64,000 nucleotides of DNA from Desulfurivibrionaceae bacterium (GCA_030145275.1 JAQYVV010000010.1:1-64000), one strand, 5' to 3'; positions 52,594 through 60,645 are shown, numbered from the stretch's first letter. Translations and numbers: made by a program. The notes: generated by a model from the letters alone, not told the origin.

Positions 52594-54027
52594 CTATTTT
52601 GTAAGCTCTTTCTGGAATAGCTCATTGGCCATCTGAGGATTGGCCTGTCCCTTTGTCTTCTTCATAAGCTGCCCGACAAAGAAACCCATCACCTTTGTTT
52701 TCCCATCCCTGAACTGTTCCACCTGTTCCGGATTATCAGCCATAATCTCCTGGACAATACGGACAAGGTCTCCCTCGTCACTCATCTGGGACAGGTTTTT
52801 CTCCTTGACGATGGCTTCTGCCTCTTTACCACTCTCCATCATGTCGCTAAAGACAGTTTTGGCAATTTTACCGCTTATGGTCCCTTTTTGAACCATGGTT
52901 AGCAAGGCAGCAAGATTCGCCGGCGATACCTTACATGCCGCAATGTCCTCTGGACCACCGCCTTTAAACTCTCGCATCAGTTCGGTCATGATCCAGTTAC
53001 TCAGTTTTTTGGCATTGTCATACCCGAGCAGAGCCGCCTCAAAATAATCCGCCAACTCTTTGGCCGCAGTCAATACTTCAGCATCGTAAGCCGGCAGGCC
53101 AAGCTCCTCCATAAATCTCTGTTTACGCTGACCGGGAAGTTCCGGCAAACTCGCCCGGGCAGTCTCTATCCATTCCTCATCAATAACAATGGGAACCAGA
53201 TCCGGGTCGGGGAAATACCTGTAGTCATGGGCCTCTTCTTTGCTGCGCATGGAGGAGGTCACATTGCGATCCGGATCCCAGAGGAGTGTGGCCTGCACCA
53301 CCTCTTCCCCCTCCAAAAGGAGATCCCTCTGTCGCCGTATTTCATACTCCAAAGCCCTCTGGACGTTGCGAAAAGAGTTCATGTTTTTCAATTCAGTACG
53401 AGTACCAAGCTCTTTTTGTCCATGCGGCCGCAAAGAGATGTTGGCATCACAGCGAAAACTGCCTTCCTGCATATTGCCATCACAGATATCAAGATAGCGT
53501 AAAATAGAGTGGATTTTTTTCAGGTAGGCGACGGCCTCTTCCGGGGAACGCAGATCAGGCTCGCTGACTATTTCGATCAGTGGAACAGCGGTACGATTTA
53601 GATCAACGTATGATTTCGGCTCCCTTTCATCATGAACCAGCTTGCCGGCATCTTCTTCCATATGGATTCGGGTAAGGCCGATTTTTTTGCTCTCGTCCTC
53701 CACCTCAATCTTAACCCAGCCATGTTCAGCAATGGGCAGATCGAACTGGGAAACCTGATACCCCTTAGGTAGATCCGGGTAGAAATAGTTTTTCCGGGCA
53801 AACTGGTTGGTCCGGTTAATCTCACAATTTGTGGCCAGGGCCATGCGAATTGAATAATCAACCACTTGCTTGTTCAGGACGGGCAAAACCCCGGGCATGC
53901 CAAGACAGACTGGGCATGTATGCGAATTTGGCGCTGCCCCGAAAGAGGTGGTGCAGCCGCAAAATATTTTGGTGTTCGTCTTGAGCTGCGCATGTACTTC
54001 AAGTCCTATAACTATTTCAAATTCCAT
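52594..54027 (-). CDS. gatB: Aspartyl/glutamyl-tRNA amidotransferase subunit B
   Basis: 477 residues. [17 protein letters not shown], the zinc site (CGC...CPVCLGMPG), [17 protein letters not shown] and [10 protein letters not shown] are conserved GatB features, and the helical YqeY-like tail ([27 protein letters not shown]) is complete. It supplies the kinase/tRNA-binding half of GatCAB, which makes Gln-tRNA and/or Asn-tRNA by transamidation. First gene of the gatB-radC-hemW run; gatA and gatC are not in the window. Confidence 0.96.
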   Translation of the reverse strand: MEFEIVIGLEVHAQLKTNTKIFCGCTTSFGAAPNSHTCPVCLGMPGVLPVLNKQVVDYSIRMALATNCEINRTNQFARKNYFYPDLPKGYQVSQFDLPIAEHGWVKIEVEDESKKIGLTRIHMEEDAGKLVHDEREPKSYVDLNRTAVPLIEIVSEPDLRSPEEAVAYLKKIHSILRYLDICDGNMQEGSFRCDANISLRPHGQKELGTRTELKNMNSFRNVQRALEYEIRRQRDLLLEGEEVVQATLLWDPDRNVTSSMRSKEEAHDYRYFPDPDLVPIVIDEEWIETARASLPELPGQRKQRFMEELGLPAYDAEVLTAAKELADYFEAALLGYDNAKKLSNWIMTELMREFKGGGPEDIAACKVSPANLAALLTMVQKGTISGKIAKTVFSDMMESGKEAEAIVKEKNLSQMSDEGDLVRIVQEIMADNPEQVEQFRDGKTKVMGFFVGQLMKKTKGQANPQMANELFQKELTK

Positions 54028-54102
54028 CCCTACTCCTTTCCAATCCTCTTAAGCGGCCTGGTAACTTCAGCATAGACTGCAAATTACCCTTAACTCCAGA
54101 CT

Positions 54103-54210
54103 GTAACTGTTCAGATGTGGTCCATATTTGCACGATCAGGCCACCCAGACTATACACCTGTATGCTGGGTGGCTTGATCGTGTGAAGATGGGGTGCAGCT
54201 GAACAGTTAC
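54103..54210. repeat. Palindromic element, family A copy 3
   Basis: GTAACTGTTCAG and CTGAACAGTTAC termini, arms CACGATCAGGCCACCCAG / CTGGGTGGCTTGATCGTG, centre TATACACCTGTATGC. Its right end includes the TAA stop codon of the minus-strand gene at 54207. The sequence left of it (TTCAGCATAGACTGCAAATT) is repeated beside A2. Confidence 0.92.
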
Positions 54211-54743
54211 CCGGCCTGCTGAATCCAGGCCCTTATACCAACAAGTTCCTGCTGCCAATCCTGAGTAATCCGTTTTTTCAAAAACATTCTAAAAAGCTCA
54301 TCAATCAGATGCGCAGCCTCTTCATACAAACCGGCTTTTTCAAGAATTCGGCCTTCAACCGCCCCTGGGTCGTCTGACTCTTCAGCCGTTGCCATCGTCT
54401 TTGGGGTGCGGACACTGCGAAAGTCAAACACGCTTCCGGTGAGGGTCAGGTTCCATTCGTAATCTCCGCGCCCGAGAAGAATTCGTGCCTGCTCGAGTTT
54501 TTTACCCATTTTCAAACCGGTATGGGCCTCCCTCATCTCCGCCTGCAAGCCCTGGCAGATAATCTTTTCAAAAGATTCCCCTTCACCAGATTCAAGCAGC
54601 ATATGTTTTTCAAAAACAACCAACACATCCCCAATACCTGGGATATCAACCGAGCCCCCCCTCTCTTCACTCTTATACCAGAGCCAAGTAAGAAATTCCT
54701 GCCCGAGGAAGCGCTTTTCAATCATTAAATCAACTAAATCCAT
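54207..54743 (-). CDS. Possible C-terminal half of a split RdgC
   Basis: 178 residues, acidic. FLGQEFLTWLWYKSEERGG followed by GLKMGKKLEQARILLGRGDYEWNLTLTGSVFDFRSVRTPK is the pattern I associate with the second half of deltaproteobacterial RdgC-like proteins. The first half is encoded just upstream on the same strand (54886-55491), and the 142-base gap contains repeat C4 and little else. ATG 54743 has only weak Shine-Dalgarno support. The stop codon lies within element A3, so the natural C terminus may also be altered. Alternatively the two are naturally separate genes. Confidence 0.6.
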   Translation of the reverse strand: MDLVDLMIEKRFLGQEFLTWLWYKSEERGGSVDIPGIGDVLVVFEKHMLLESGEGESFEKIICQGLQAEMREAHTGLKMGKKLEQARILLGRGDYEWNLTLTGSVFDFRSVRTPKTMATAEESDDPGAVEGRILEKAGLYEEAAHLIDELFRMFLKKRITQDWQQELVGIRAWIQQAG

Positions 54744-54765
54744 AATAGTCTCACTCTAATAATTA

Positions 54766-54881
54766 TAATCCGGATAAACCGGAAATAAGTGCCTTAACAG
54801 TGGTCTGCAACATATTGGAAGCATTGTTCTTTTTTGGAATTCTTGCTTTTTGTGACAGAATTTCAGTTATAAGGCACTAAA
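54766..54881. repeat. Palindromic element, family C copy 4
   Basis: Full-length C element: starts TAATCCGGATAAACCGGAAA, then TAAGTGCCTTAACAG, and ends TAAGGCACTAA. It lies between the two rdgC-like reading frames, 5 bases after the stop of the upstream one. Confidence 0.9.
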
Positions 54882-54885
54882 AATA

Positions 54886-55491
54886 CTAAAGAAAAATAGA
54901 CGGGGTCACTTCAGCAAGTCTGTCCTCGTCTGCCTGGTCAAGAAGGTGGACCGCTGCCAGATAAGGGATCTGCCTGACAAGATGAAGGTCAAAAGAGGTT
55001 TTAAAAAACTCTTCTAAAACTTCCTGGGCCTTACCGCTGGTTGAAAAAAACAAAAGCGTATTTTCTGATAAATTCCAGAGAAGATCATAGACAACCGGCA
55101 CAGGAACCGCCTTTTTGATCAGCATCAAGCGCATATTTTCTTTTATCTCAAGCCGATGCCCCCTGCTTAACTTGGGAACTTGCCTCTCTTTTTTCAAGCG
55201 CTCCTCTTCCTTGAGACAAAATTTCTTCAAAACCGTCGAAGAGACTTTACGTTCATCTACACGCAGAGACAAAACCACGTAATCACCTGCTGCATATGAG
55301 GCATAAGCAAACTCCTCATCAAACATATTAAGAACAGAGACCCAACCTATGGAATATTCATCATAGCTGTCGTCTATGTCTTTAAAAGAGTGCTGCGCTA
55401 TACGCTCCGCAGCAAAACTCCAAAAATTATCCGGCAATTCACCTTCCACTGAAAAACGGACAAAGGTAGCCGAATTCGATAACATCCCCAT
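54886..55491 (-). CDS. rdgC: RdgC-like recombination-associated protein (N-terminal part)
   Basis: 201 residues from ATG 55491, which has AGGTGA five bases upstream; the ORF is open to 55641 but that part has no support. GWVSVLNMFDEEF, YVVLSLRVDERKVSSTVLKKFCLKEEERL and LSRGHRLEIKENMRLMLIKKAVPVPVVYDLLWNLSENTLLFFSTSGKAQEVLEEFF follow the RdgC pattern. RdgC forms a ring on DNA and limits RecA action. Known RdgC proteins exceed 300 residues; this frame stops at TAG 5 bases before repeat C4, and a matching C-terminal part follows it. Confidence 0.72.
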   Translation of the reverse strand: MGMLSNSATFVRFSVEGELPDNFWSFAAERIAQHSFKDIDDSYDEYSIGWVSVLNMFDEEFAYASYAAGDYVVLSLRVDERKVSSTVLKKFCLKEEERLKKERQVPKLSRGHRLEIKENMRLMLIKKAVPVPVVYDLLWNLSENTLLFFSTSGKAQEVLEEFFKTSFDLHLVRQIPYLAAVHLLDQADEDRLAEVTPSIFL

Positions 55492-55675
55492 AAGTATCAC
55501 CTGAGTTTTTGCAAAATAAGAGAAGAGAAAGAGAGGAAATATATCAGACCAGGGCAACCTCGACAACCTATTTCTCCCGCTTCTTTTCCAATCACCACAG
55601 GGGCGGATGGCCGAGTTCAGCCATTCCTGCAAGGCTAGCATTTATATTTTTTTTAAAATTATTCAAAAAGAGTTC

Positions 55676-55704
55676 TTGACAGCCAAATCCATTTAATGTA
55701 GATA
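55676..55704 (+). promoter_or_regulatory. Promoter of the tRNA-Lys/tRNA-Glu pair
   Basis: TTGACA at 55676-55681, 17-base spacer, TAGATA at 55699-55704, 17 bases before tRNA-Lys. Confidence 0.75.
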
Positions 55705-55721
55705 GTGTCCGTTTACTAGGC

Positions 55722-55797
55722 GGGTCGTTAACTCAGCCGGTAGAGTATCTGCCTTTTAAGCAGAGAGTCGCGCGTTCGAATCGCGCACGACCCACCA
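55722..55797 (+). tRNA. tRNA-Lys (anticodon TTT)
   Basis: 76 bases. Acceptor GGGTCGT/ACGACCC, anticodon loop CTTTTAA, T-loop GTTCGAAT and an encoded ACCA end. Only four bases separate it from tRNA-Glu. Confidence 0.97.
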
Positions 55798-55801
55798 AAA
55801 A

Positions 55802-55879
55802 GTCCCCATCGTCTAGTCAGGTCCAGGACACCGGCCTTTCACGCCGGCAACACCGGTTCGAATCCGGTTGGGGACGCCA
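55802..55879 (+). tRNA. tRNA-Glu (anticodon TTC)
   Basis: 78 bases. Acceptor GTCCCCA/TGGGGAC, anticodon loop CTTTCAC, T-loop GTTCGAAT and an encoded GCCA end. It has an integrase remnant immediately downstream on the opposite strand, so it is a likely past integration site. Confidence 0.97.
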
Positions 55880-55901
55880 TGAAATTCAGTAGTTATTTCA
55901 A

Positions 55902-56159
55902 CTACTTACCGATAGTAAAGTAAATTGGGCCCCAGATCTTCTGTGGGCCCTTTTTTCGTTTTGTGGGCCCACACCCTGGAAGAACACTTAAAACAGGTCT
56001 TACACTATCCAGCCTTCTAATGTATCTTTCTGTGGTTGCAAGATTCTTGTGACGCAAAATAGTTTGGATATTCAACATCGAAATATTTTCTCGCGCTAAA
56101 ATACTTGCTGTCAAATAGCGGATCCCATGTAGTCCAAATGGCTTAACATCTGCTTTCAT
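55902..56159 (-). pseudogene. Tyrosine recombinase (integrase) C-terminal remnant
   Basis: 85 codons. VKPFGLHGIRYLTASILARENISMLNIQTILRHKNLATTERYIRRL is the catalytic end of a phage-type integrase, with HxxR (H-G-I-R), the later His of LRHKNLATTERY and the nucleophile Tyr all kept. The core-binding domain and the first catalytic Arg are absent, because the frame begins abruptly at 56159 against an unrelated fragment. It points toward the 3' end of tRNA-Glu 22 bases away, the classical position of an island integrase. Confidence 0.8.
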
Positions 56160-56161
56160 AC

Positions 56162-56416
56162 AGAGACGCTATTCAAAAAAGCGGGCAAACGTCAAGCGGT
56201 GGTGATCTCCCTAATGACTCGGAGACCATAGCCCCACTCCTGGCTGAACTGACACAACCATGCTGGCGCACCAATAAGTGGCAGGAACTTAAACCATCAC
56301 TACCAGGACAGAAATCCGGAACCATTGAAAAACTTGAGCACTACATCAATAAATTTGATTTTAAAGCAGCCCTGAAGGGGCTTGATAAAATTAACTACAA
56401 ATTGCATGGGGATTGA
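56162..56416 (+). pseudogene. Remnant of a sensor histidine kinase/response regulator C terminus
   Basis: 84 codons open to a TGA at 56414-56416 without a start codon context. APLLAELTQPCWRTNKWQELKPSLPG and IEKLEHYINKFDFKAALKGLDKI resemble the extreme C terminus of hybrid histidine kinases (the HPt-adjacent tail with the motif ..yDFkaAL..L). The rest of the gene is gone, and the left end abuts the integrase remnant, so the junction is a deletion or excision scar. Confidence 0.55.
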
Positions 56417-56459
56417 GGAGGGTAAAAAGCCATCGGATGCAGTGAATTAATCTACTTCC

Positions 56460-56780
56460 TCATTTTTTTTGACCAGCAGGTACATGCAAAAGTTTCTTCA
56501 GATCTGCAAAAGGGTTGAAGCTGGCTGTCGCTCTTTCCCCAGCATTAGAATCTTGAGCATCCTGCCACTCAGCCTCCAGGGAACGCGAATGTTCGTTATC
56601 GTGGCAGTAAATGCACAACAGTTCCCAGTTGCTGCCGTCAAGCGGATTGTTACTGTGATCATGATCTTTGTGGTGAACCGTTAACTCTGGAAGCTTTTTC
56701 CCGGAAAATTCCCGGGTACATTTTGCGCAGACCCACGGGAAAAGTTTAAGCGCTTGATCTCGGTACTCATCTTTTTTCAT
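56460..56780 (-). CDS. yajD: HNH nuclease family protein YajD
   Basis: 106 residues. The zinc-bound HNH fold is clear: CAKCTREFSGKKLPELTVHHKDHDHSNNPLDGSNWELLCIYCHDNEH, with two CxxC pairs around the HH...N...H catalytic core. The N terminus (YRDQALKLFPWVC) and the length match E. coli YajD (115 residues). The C-terminal tail is species-specific. Start ATG 56780. Function in the cell is unknown. Confidence 0.85.
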   Translation of the reverse strand: MKKDEYRDQALKLFPWVCAKCTREFSGKKLPELTVHHKDHDHSNNPLDGSNWELLCIYCHDNEHSRSLEAEWQDAQDSNAGERATASFNPFADLKKLLHVPAGQKK

Positions 56781-56840
56781 TTTCTGCGTCCCACCTTAGT
56801 TAAGAGAACTTCACCTTGCTGAATCATTCCAAAAATATCA

Positions 56841-56948
56841 GTAACTGTTCAGAAGCACCCCATCTTCGCCCAAATGGACCTTCTCGAATAGCACTAGTAT
56901 GCTACGAAGGCCCATTTGAACGAATATGGGGCACTTCTGAACAGTTAC
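56841..56948. repeat. Palindromic element, family A copy 4
   Basis: GTAACTGTTCAG and CTGAACAGTTAC termini, GCACCCCATCTTC with partner ATATGGGGCAC, arms CAAATGGACCTTC / GAAGGCCCATTTG, centre TAGCACTAGTATGC. A further small palindrome, GAATAGTTAT...ATAACTATTC, lies at 56983-57010. Both are between yajD and the methyltransferase gene. Confidence 0.92.
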
Positions 56949-57061
56949 GGTTCCGAGTTTAGGGTCATTTCAAGCCCTGCCTGAATAGTTATAAATATCA
57001 TAACTATTCGGCAACACTGCGCAGGAAGGTGATCGGGCACCCCATTCACCAGGCAGGAGAC

Positions 57062-58060
57062 TCAGACTATTCCATATAGTATTGACGAATCATTCGGCCC
57101 TTGAAATGGGTATCGGGTAATCTTTTTAACCCCTGACTTTTTCAACATACCCGCAAGTTCTTCCTCCGAATATGATCTTCCAGCTTTATTGCTGACCAGC
57201 ATATTAAGTGAAAAGAGAGCCGGAAATTCGGGGCCACCCTTGTCATTATCGAGAATAAACTCATGGATCATGATAACGCCCCCCGGACTCATTTCGGCAA
57301 CGGTTTTATCAATAATCTGCTGGCATTCATCAGGACCATTGCTGTGCAGGATATGTGAGAGCCAGGCGGCATCATACGGCCCGCCTGAGATAGCGTCGGT
57401 GTTAAAATCACCTCCGGCAAATTTAATCCTATCGGTAAGTTTGAATTTATCCACTGTTTTTGCCGCAAAGGGCTTGGTGGTGTGATGATCAAAAATTACT
57501 GCTTGCAGCTCCGGGTTGGCGATGCAGAAATGAATGGCGTAGGTTCCCGGCCCTCCCCCAAGATCCAGGAGCCTGTGCCGGCCCTGCAAATCTACTTGGG
57601 CGGCTATGTTCGGTGCAATTCCCATGGCCAGGTTAAACATCCCCATTAGAAAACTTTCCCGCTCTGTATCGTCACCATAGGAGCGTTTTTCAACAGGCCC
57701 CCCAGTTTTCACCGCATCATGAAGTTGGGCCCAACCATCCAAAACATGATGATGGTGTAAAATTATGTAACCAATATATTTTGCTGAACTGCTTGAGAGA
57801 AATTCAAAAGCGGCGGGGGAATTAGAATAGCTTCCATTTTCTTTGAGCAACAGTCCCATGGCAGCAAGGGCGTTAAGTAAATATTCGGTGCCGCGCTCAT
57901 CAGATTCTATTTTTTCGGCAATTTCAGCAAGGGACAAACTCCCTCCATCAATGACCGTAAAGACGTCCAGTCTTACTGCAGCCTGCAAGGAACATCCCCA
58001 CCAGTATCCACTAGATGTCCTGAGTAAATCGCCAACGGACCACTCTTTTTTCTCTGTCAT
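57062..58060 (-). CDS. SAM-dependent O-methyltransferase with dimerisation domain
   Basis: About 332 residues from ATG 58060 (AGAGAGAAG upstream). The N-terminal winged-helix dimerisation domain (LQAAVRLDVFTVIDGGSLSLAEIAEKIESDERGTEYLLNALAAMGLL) precedes a Rossmann domain with the SAM motif LLDLGGGPGTYAIHF and later GGDFNTD and PGGVIMIHEFILD. This is the family-2 methyltransferase layout of plant caffeate-type, CrtF and hydroxyindole enzymes; the substrate is unknown. Stand-alone gene between repeats A4 and B1. Confidence 0.85.
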   Translation of the reverse strand: MTEKKEWSVGDLLRTSSGYWWGCSLQAAVRLDVFTVIDGGSLSLAEIAEKIESDERGTEYLLNALAAMGLLLKENGSYSNSPAAFEFLSSSSAKYIGYIILHHHHVLDGWAQLHDAVKTGGPVEKRSYGDDTERESFLMGMFNLAMGIAPNIAAQVDLQGRHRLLDLGGGPGTYAIHFCIANPELQAVIFDHHTTKPFAAKTVDKFKLTDRIKFAGGDFNTDAISGGPYDAAWLSHILHSNGPDECQQIIDKTVAEMSPGGVIMIHEFILDNDKGGPEFPALFSLNMLVSNKAGRSYSEEELAGMLKKSGVKKITRYPFQGPNDSSILYGIV

Positions 58061-58161
58061 AATAATCTTCTCTCTTTGTTGCAGCGTTGCCAAACAGTCA
58101 CATTTAGGTGGTCTCAACTGCTTTTCGGTAGCACACCGAATATTTACCCAATTCTTATAAC

Positions 58162-58317
58162 GTTAGCGATCAATTAAAAGTACACCCAAGATTGCATAAC
58201 CCCGATTCCGTAAGCGTTTCATGGGCACCCCGATGTGCGTGATCGAGCCACGCGATTATACCCCCTGTATATCACGGGGTTCGATCACGTGCAGCGGGGT
58301 GCCCATGGAGCGCTTAC
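58162..58317. repeat. Palindromic element, family B copy 1
   Basis: Left end GTTAGCGATCAATTAAAAGT, then a palindromic core with GGCACCCCGATGTGCGTGAT and complement, centre TATACCCCCTGTATA, and right end GAGCGCTTAC. It is almost identical to B2 in inverted orientation. It ends 3 bases after the yciH stop codon. Confidence 0.92.
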
Positions 58318-58320
58318 CTT

Positions 58321-58686
58321 TTAACCACCAGAAAGTTTTACTATCCAGCCATGCTGCCTCAGTTCTTCCACCAATTTTTCCCGAAAATCGCCCTGCAATT
58401 CAATTATACCGTTTTTAACCGAACCTCCAACGCCAAATTTCACCTTAAGTTTTTTGCCCAATTTATTCAACCCCCCAGAGTCAAGAGGCACACCGGCAAT
58501 AATCATCACCCCTTTTCCCTTCCTTCCTCTAGTTAACCTGCTAACCCTGACTATCCCGTCTTTTTGGGGTTGACCCTGTGTTTTAGCGCAGTCACAAAGA
58601 GCCGCTGGCTTGCCGCACCCAGAACACATTCTGCCATGCTCGCTGGAGTAGACAATCGAATTATATTCTTCTCCCTTTTTCTTCAT
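58321..58686 (-). CDS. yciH: SUI1/eIF1-like translation factor YciH
   Basis: 121 residues. The N-terminal third has a CSGCG...CDC cysteine group; the rest is the SUI1 domain: RLTRGRKGKGVMIIAGVPLD, LNKLGKKLKVKFGVGGSVKNGIIELQGDFREKLVEELRQHGW. YciH is thought to influence start-site fidelity. It lies 14 bases after the EamA gene on the same strand, so the two form a small operon bracketed by repeats B1 and B2. Confidence 0.92.
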   Translation of the reverse strand: MKKKGEEYNSIVYSSEHGRMCSGCGKPAALCDCAKTQGQPQKDGIVRVSRLTRGRKGKGVMIIAGVPLDSGGLNKLGKKLKVKFGVGGSVKNGIIELQGDFREKLVEELRQHGWIVKLSGG

Positions 58687-58699
58687 ATAGTGTTACCTG

Positions 58700-59617
58700 T
58701 TAGTCCAGAGCCTCCGCAGCCCCACGCTGCAGAACAACCGTTGCCAAACTGACAATCACAACTCCGGGCACTATAATAGCCGAAGGCAAGCCGTTCCCCA
58801 TAGCCCAGTCAATAAACAAGACCAATACAGGGTATAAATAGCTGTACGCCATAACCCTGGTCGGCCCAAGGTAGAGGGTGGCCACATGGGTAAAATAAAA
58901 TGTTATAACCGTTGAGAAAATAGCAAGGTAGATAATCCCAGCCCAGACCTGAAACTCAACCGCCCGCCATTCCACTTCCGCGAAACCTGCAAGCGAGAGC
59001 AAAAAAAGCCAGCAAGCTCCTGTGGCCAGGACCCAAAAGGTCATGACAAGCATTGATTCATTTCGATGCAGCTTCTTTACCAGAGGGGTGTATGCCGCCA
59101 TCAGGAAACAGCCTGCCAGAAAGAGCAAGTCTCCATAATTTATTTCCATATTAAAAAGCCGCTGCACATCTCCCCTGAAAATAACCCATACAGCCCCTGC
59201 CATGCCAAAGAACAAGGCGATAATCCTGCTTCGCCCCAACCTCTCCCGAAGAAAAATGGCGCTGTATAGTCCTGATATGCCGGGGACTAGAGCAAAAATA
59301 ATGCTTGTATTAATAGCCGTTGTGAAACGGAGCGACTCAAACATGCACCAGAAGAAACCTACCGTGCTGAAACTTATGACACTGTACCCAAGGGTCTCTT
59401 TAACGGAAGGAAGAGCAAAGGGGTGTTTTATAAAGACAACCGGGGCAAAAGCCAGCACCGCTATGAGATAGCGCAACAAGAGCAGAATGGCCGGATCTAA
59501 CCCATGGGTAATTGCAGCACCAACCGTAAACGAGCTGGAGACGATGACGGCAGAAAAAAGCATAAGAGCATGCACGCCCCAGAGGGGTAAATTCTTTTTT
59601 TCTCTCTCGTTCTTCAC
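58700..59617 (-). CDS. EamA/DMT-family transporter
   Basis: 305 residues with ten hydrophobic segments in two five-helix EamA repeats (LMLFSAVIVSSSFTVGAAITHGLDP..., GDLLFLAGCFLMAAYTPLVKKL...). The motif FYFTHVATLYLGPTRVMAYSYLYPVLVLFIDW is typical of the second repeat. It probably exports small metabolites such as amino acids; the substrate cannot be told. Start is GTG 59617 without a strong Shine-Dalgarno sequence. Confidence 0.88.
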   Translation of the reverse strand: MKNEREKKNLPLWGVHALMLFSAVIVSSSFTVGAAITHGLDPAILLLLRYLIAVLAFAPVVFIKHPFALPSVKETLGYSVISFSTVGFFWCMFESLRFTTAINTSIIFALVPGISGLYSAIFLRERLGRSRIIALFFGMAGAVWVIFRGDVQRLFNMEINYGDLLFLAGCFLMAAYTPLVKKLHRNESMLVMTFWVLATGACWLFLLSLAGFAEVEWRAVEFQVWAGIIYLAIFSTVITFYFTHVATLYLGPTRVMAYSYLYPVLVLFIDWAMGNGLPSAIIVPGVVIVSLATVVLQRGAAEALD

Positions 59618-59649
59618 TTGTTCTTCGCTTTAATGATATAGAATCAATC

Positions 59650-59803
59650 GTAAGCGCTCCATGAACACCCCGCTGCACGTGATCGACCCCCGTGATATAC
59701 AGGGGGTATAATCGCGTGGCTCGATCACGCACATCGGGGTGCCCCTGAAACGGATACGGATTCGGGGTTATGCAATCTTGGGTGTACTTAATTGATCGCT
59801 AAC
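59650..59803. repeat. Palindromic element, family B copy 2
   Basis: Inverted near-copy of 58162-58317: starts GTAAGCGCTCCATGAACACC, ends TTAATTGATCGCTAAC. It lies between the pseudouridine synthase stop and the EamA start, and so in the upstream region of the EamA-yciH operon. Confidence 0.92.
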
Positions 59804-59832
59804 AATCAATCAGTCACAATGGGGCCAAGCGC

Positions 59833-60531
59833 CTACTTTTTTTGTTGTTTCTTGGGGAAAAACGTCCAGGGCTCTTGAAGTTTCGGGAGCAACTCCACAA
59901 AACTAGGATCAAAAAATAGTTTTCCCTGCCCAGGGGGCGATATAAAATGATAATAGGAGCCTAAGAGATGGAATGCAAGAGAGAAAGAGTGAAGATAGCC
60001 TCGGTCCGGCTGTACGCCTGCAGCATTAGCAGGATTATAGAGATTGTCACCAAAGGCAGGAGCCCCAACACTTTTTAAGGCAACCCGTAATTGGTGGGTT
60101 TTCCCGGTAAACGGCCTCAGCACAAAGAGGCGGAAGCCTTCCCCTAGAGGTAGACTAACAAAGCGGGTAACGGCTGGATTATGCATGGATCTCGCAAGTT
60201 TCCATGTTCCCCGCCTGGAGCGCACCATGTCCCCCTGGATCAATCCCTGTTTCTTTTTTGGCGCCCGGTCCGAAAGGGCCAGGTAATATTTCTCGACCTT
60301 GCCTAAAGCAAACTCTTTACTCAGATTTTGGGCGGTCTGCTTGTTTTTAGCAAAAACAAGCAGACCTGAAGTCATTTTATCAAGACGATGTACCGGAAAT
60401 AGCAGAGGGAGTCCGAGTTTTTCCCGAAGAAGCATGGGCAGGCCGGGGAAATCCCCTTCCTGATGGAAAGAGACCCCTGGGTCTTTGTTAATCAGCAAAA
60501 AATCTTTCTGATCCTCTATAATCGTAAACAT
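59833..60531 (-). CDS. RluA-family pseudouridine synthase
   Basis: 232 residues. The catalytic motif HRLDKMTSGLLVFAK, with its Asp, and the downstream RPFTGKTHQLRVALKSVGAPAFGDNLY block identify the RluA/TruC superfamily. Lack of an S4 domain and the short length fit the Rlu single-domain group; the target RNA is unknown. ATG 60531 stands exactly at the edge of repeat C5, and its only Shine-Dalgarno-like sequence (AAGG) is inside the repeat. Confidence 0.9.
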   Translation of the reverse strand: MFTIIEDQKDFLLINKDPGVSFHQEGDFPGLPMLLREKLGLPLLFPVHRLDKMTSGLLVFAKNKQTAQNLSKEFALGKVEKYYLALSDRAPKKKQGLIQGDMVRSRRGTWKLARSMHNPAVTRFVSLPLGEGFRLFVLRPFTGKTHQLRVALKSVGAPAFGDNLYNPANAAGVQPDRGYLHSFSLAFHLLGSYYHFISPPGQGKLFFDPSFVELLPKLQEPWTFFPKKQQKK

Positions 60532-60645
60532 TAGTGCCTTAGTGCTGAATTTCTGCCATAAAAAGCACGAAATGCTAAAAAGTATTTTGAAATAAACATG
60601 TTACACTCTACTGTTAAGGCACTTATTTCCGGTTTATCCGGATTA
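60531..60645. repeat. Palindromic element, family C copy 5, filling the mnmG-rluA gap
   Basis: Begins TTAGTGCCTTAG and ends CGGTTTATCCGGATTA. Read on the minus strand, its first three bases are the TAA stop of mnmG and its last bases carry AAGG and the start codon of the pseudouridine synthase. The whole intergenic region is thus the element. Confidence 0.92.

Noticed and set aside
55590-55641. Upstream extension of the rdgC-like ORF and a tRNA-like stretch (GGCCGAGTTCAGCC)
   Set aside because: No cloverleaf can be drawn, and ATG 55491 has a proper Shine-Dalgarno sequence, so the extension was dropped.
20996-60645. Repeats near stop codons as integron attC sites
   Set aside because: attC sites need GTTRRRY/RYYYAAC boxes and lie between co-oriented cassette genes with an integrase. 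Here the termini do not match, the genes are housekeeping ones on both strands, and no integron integrase is present.
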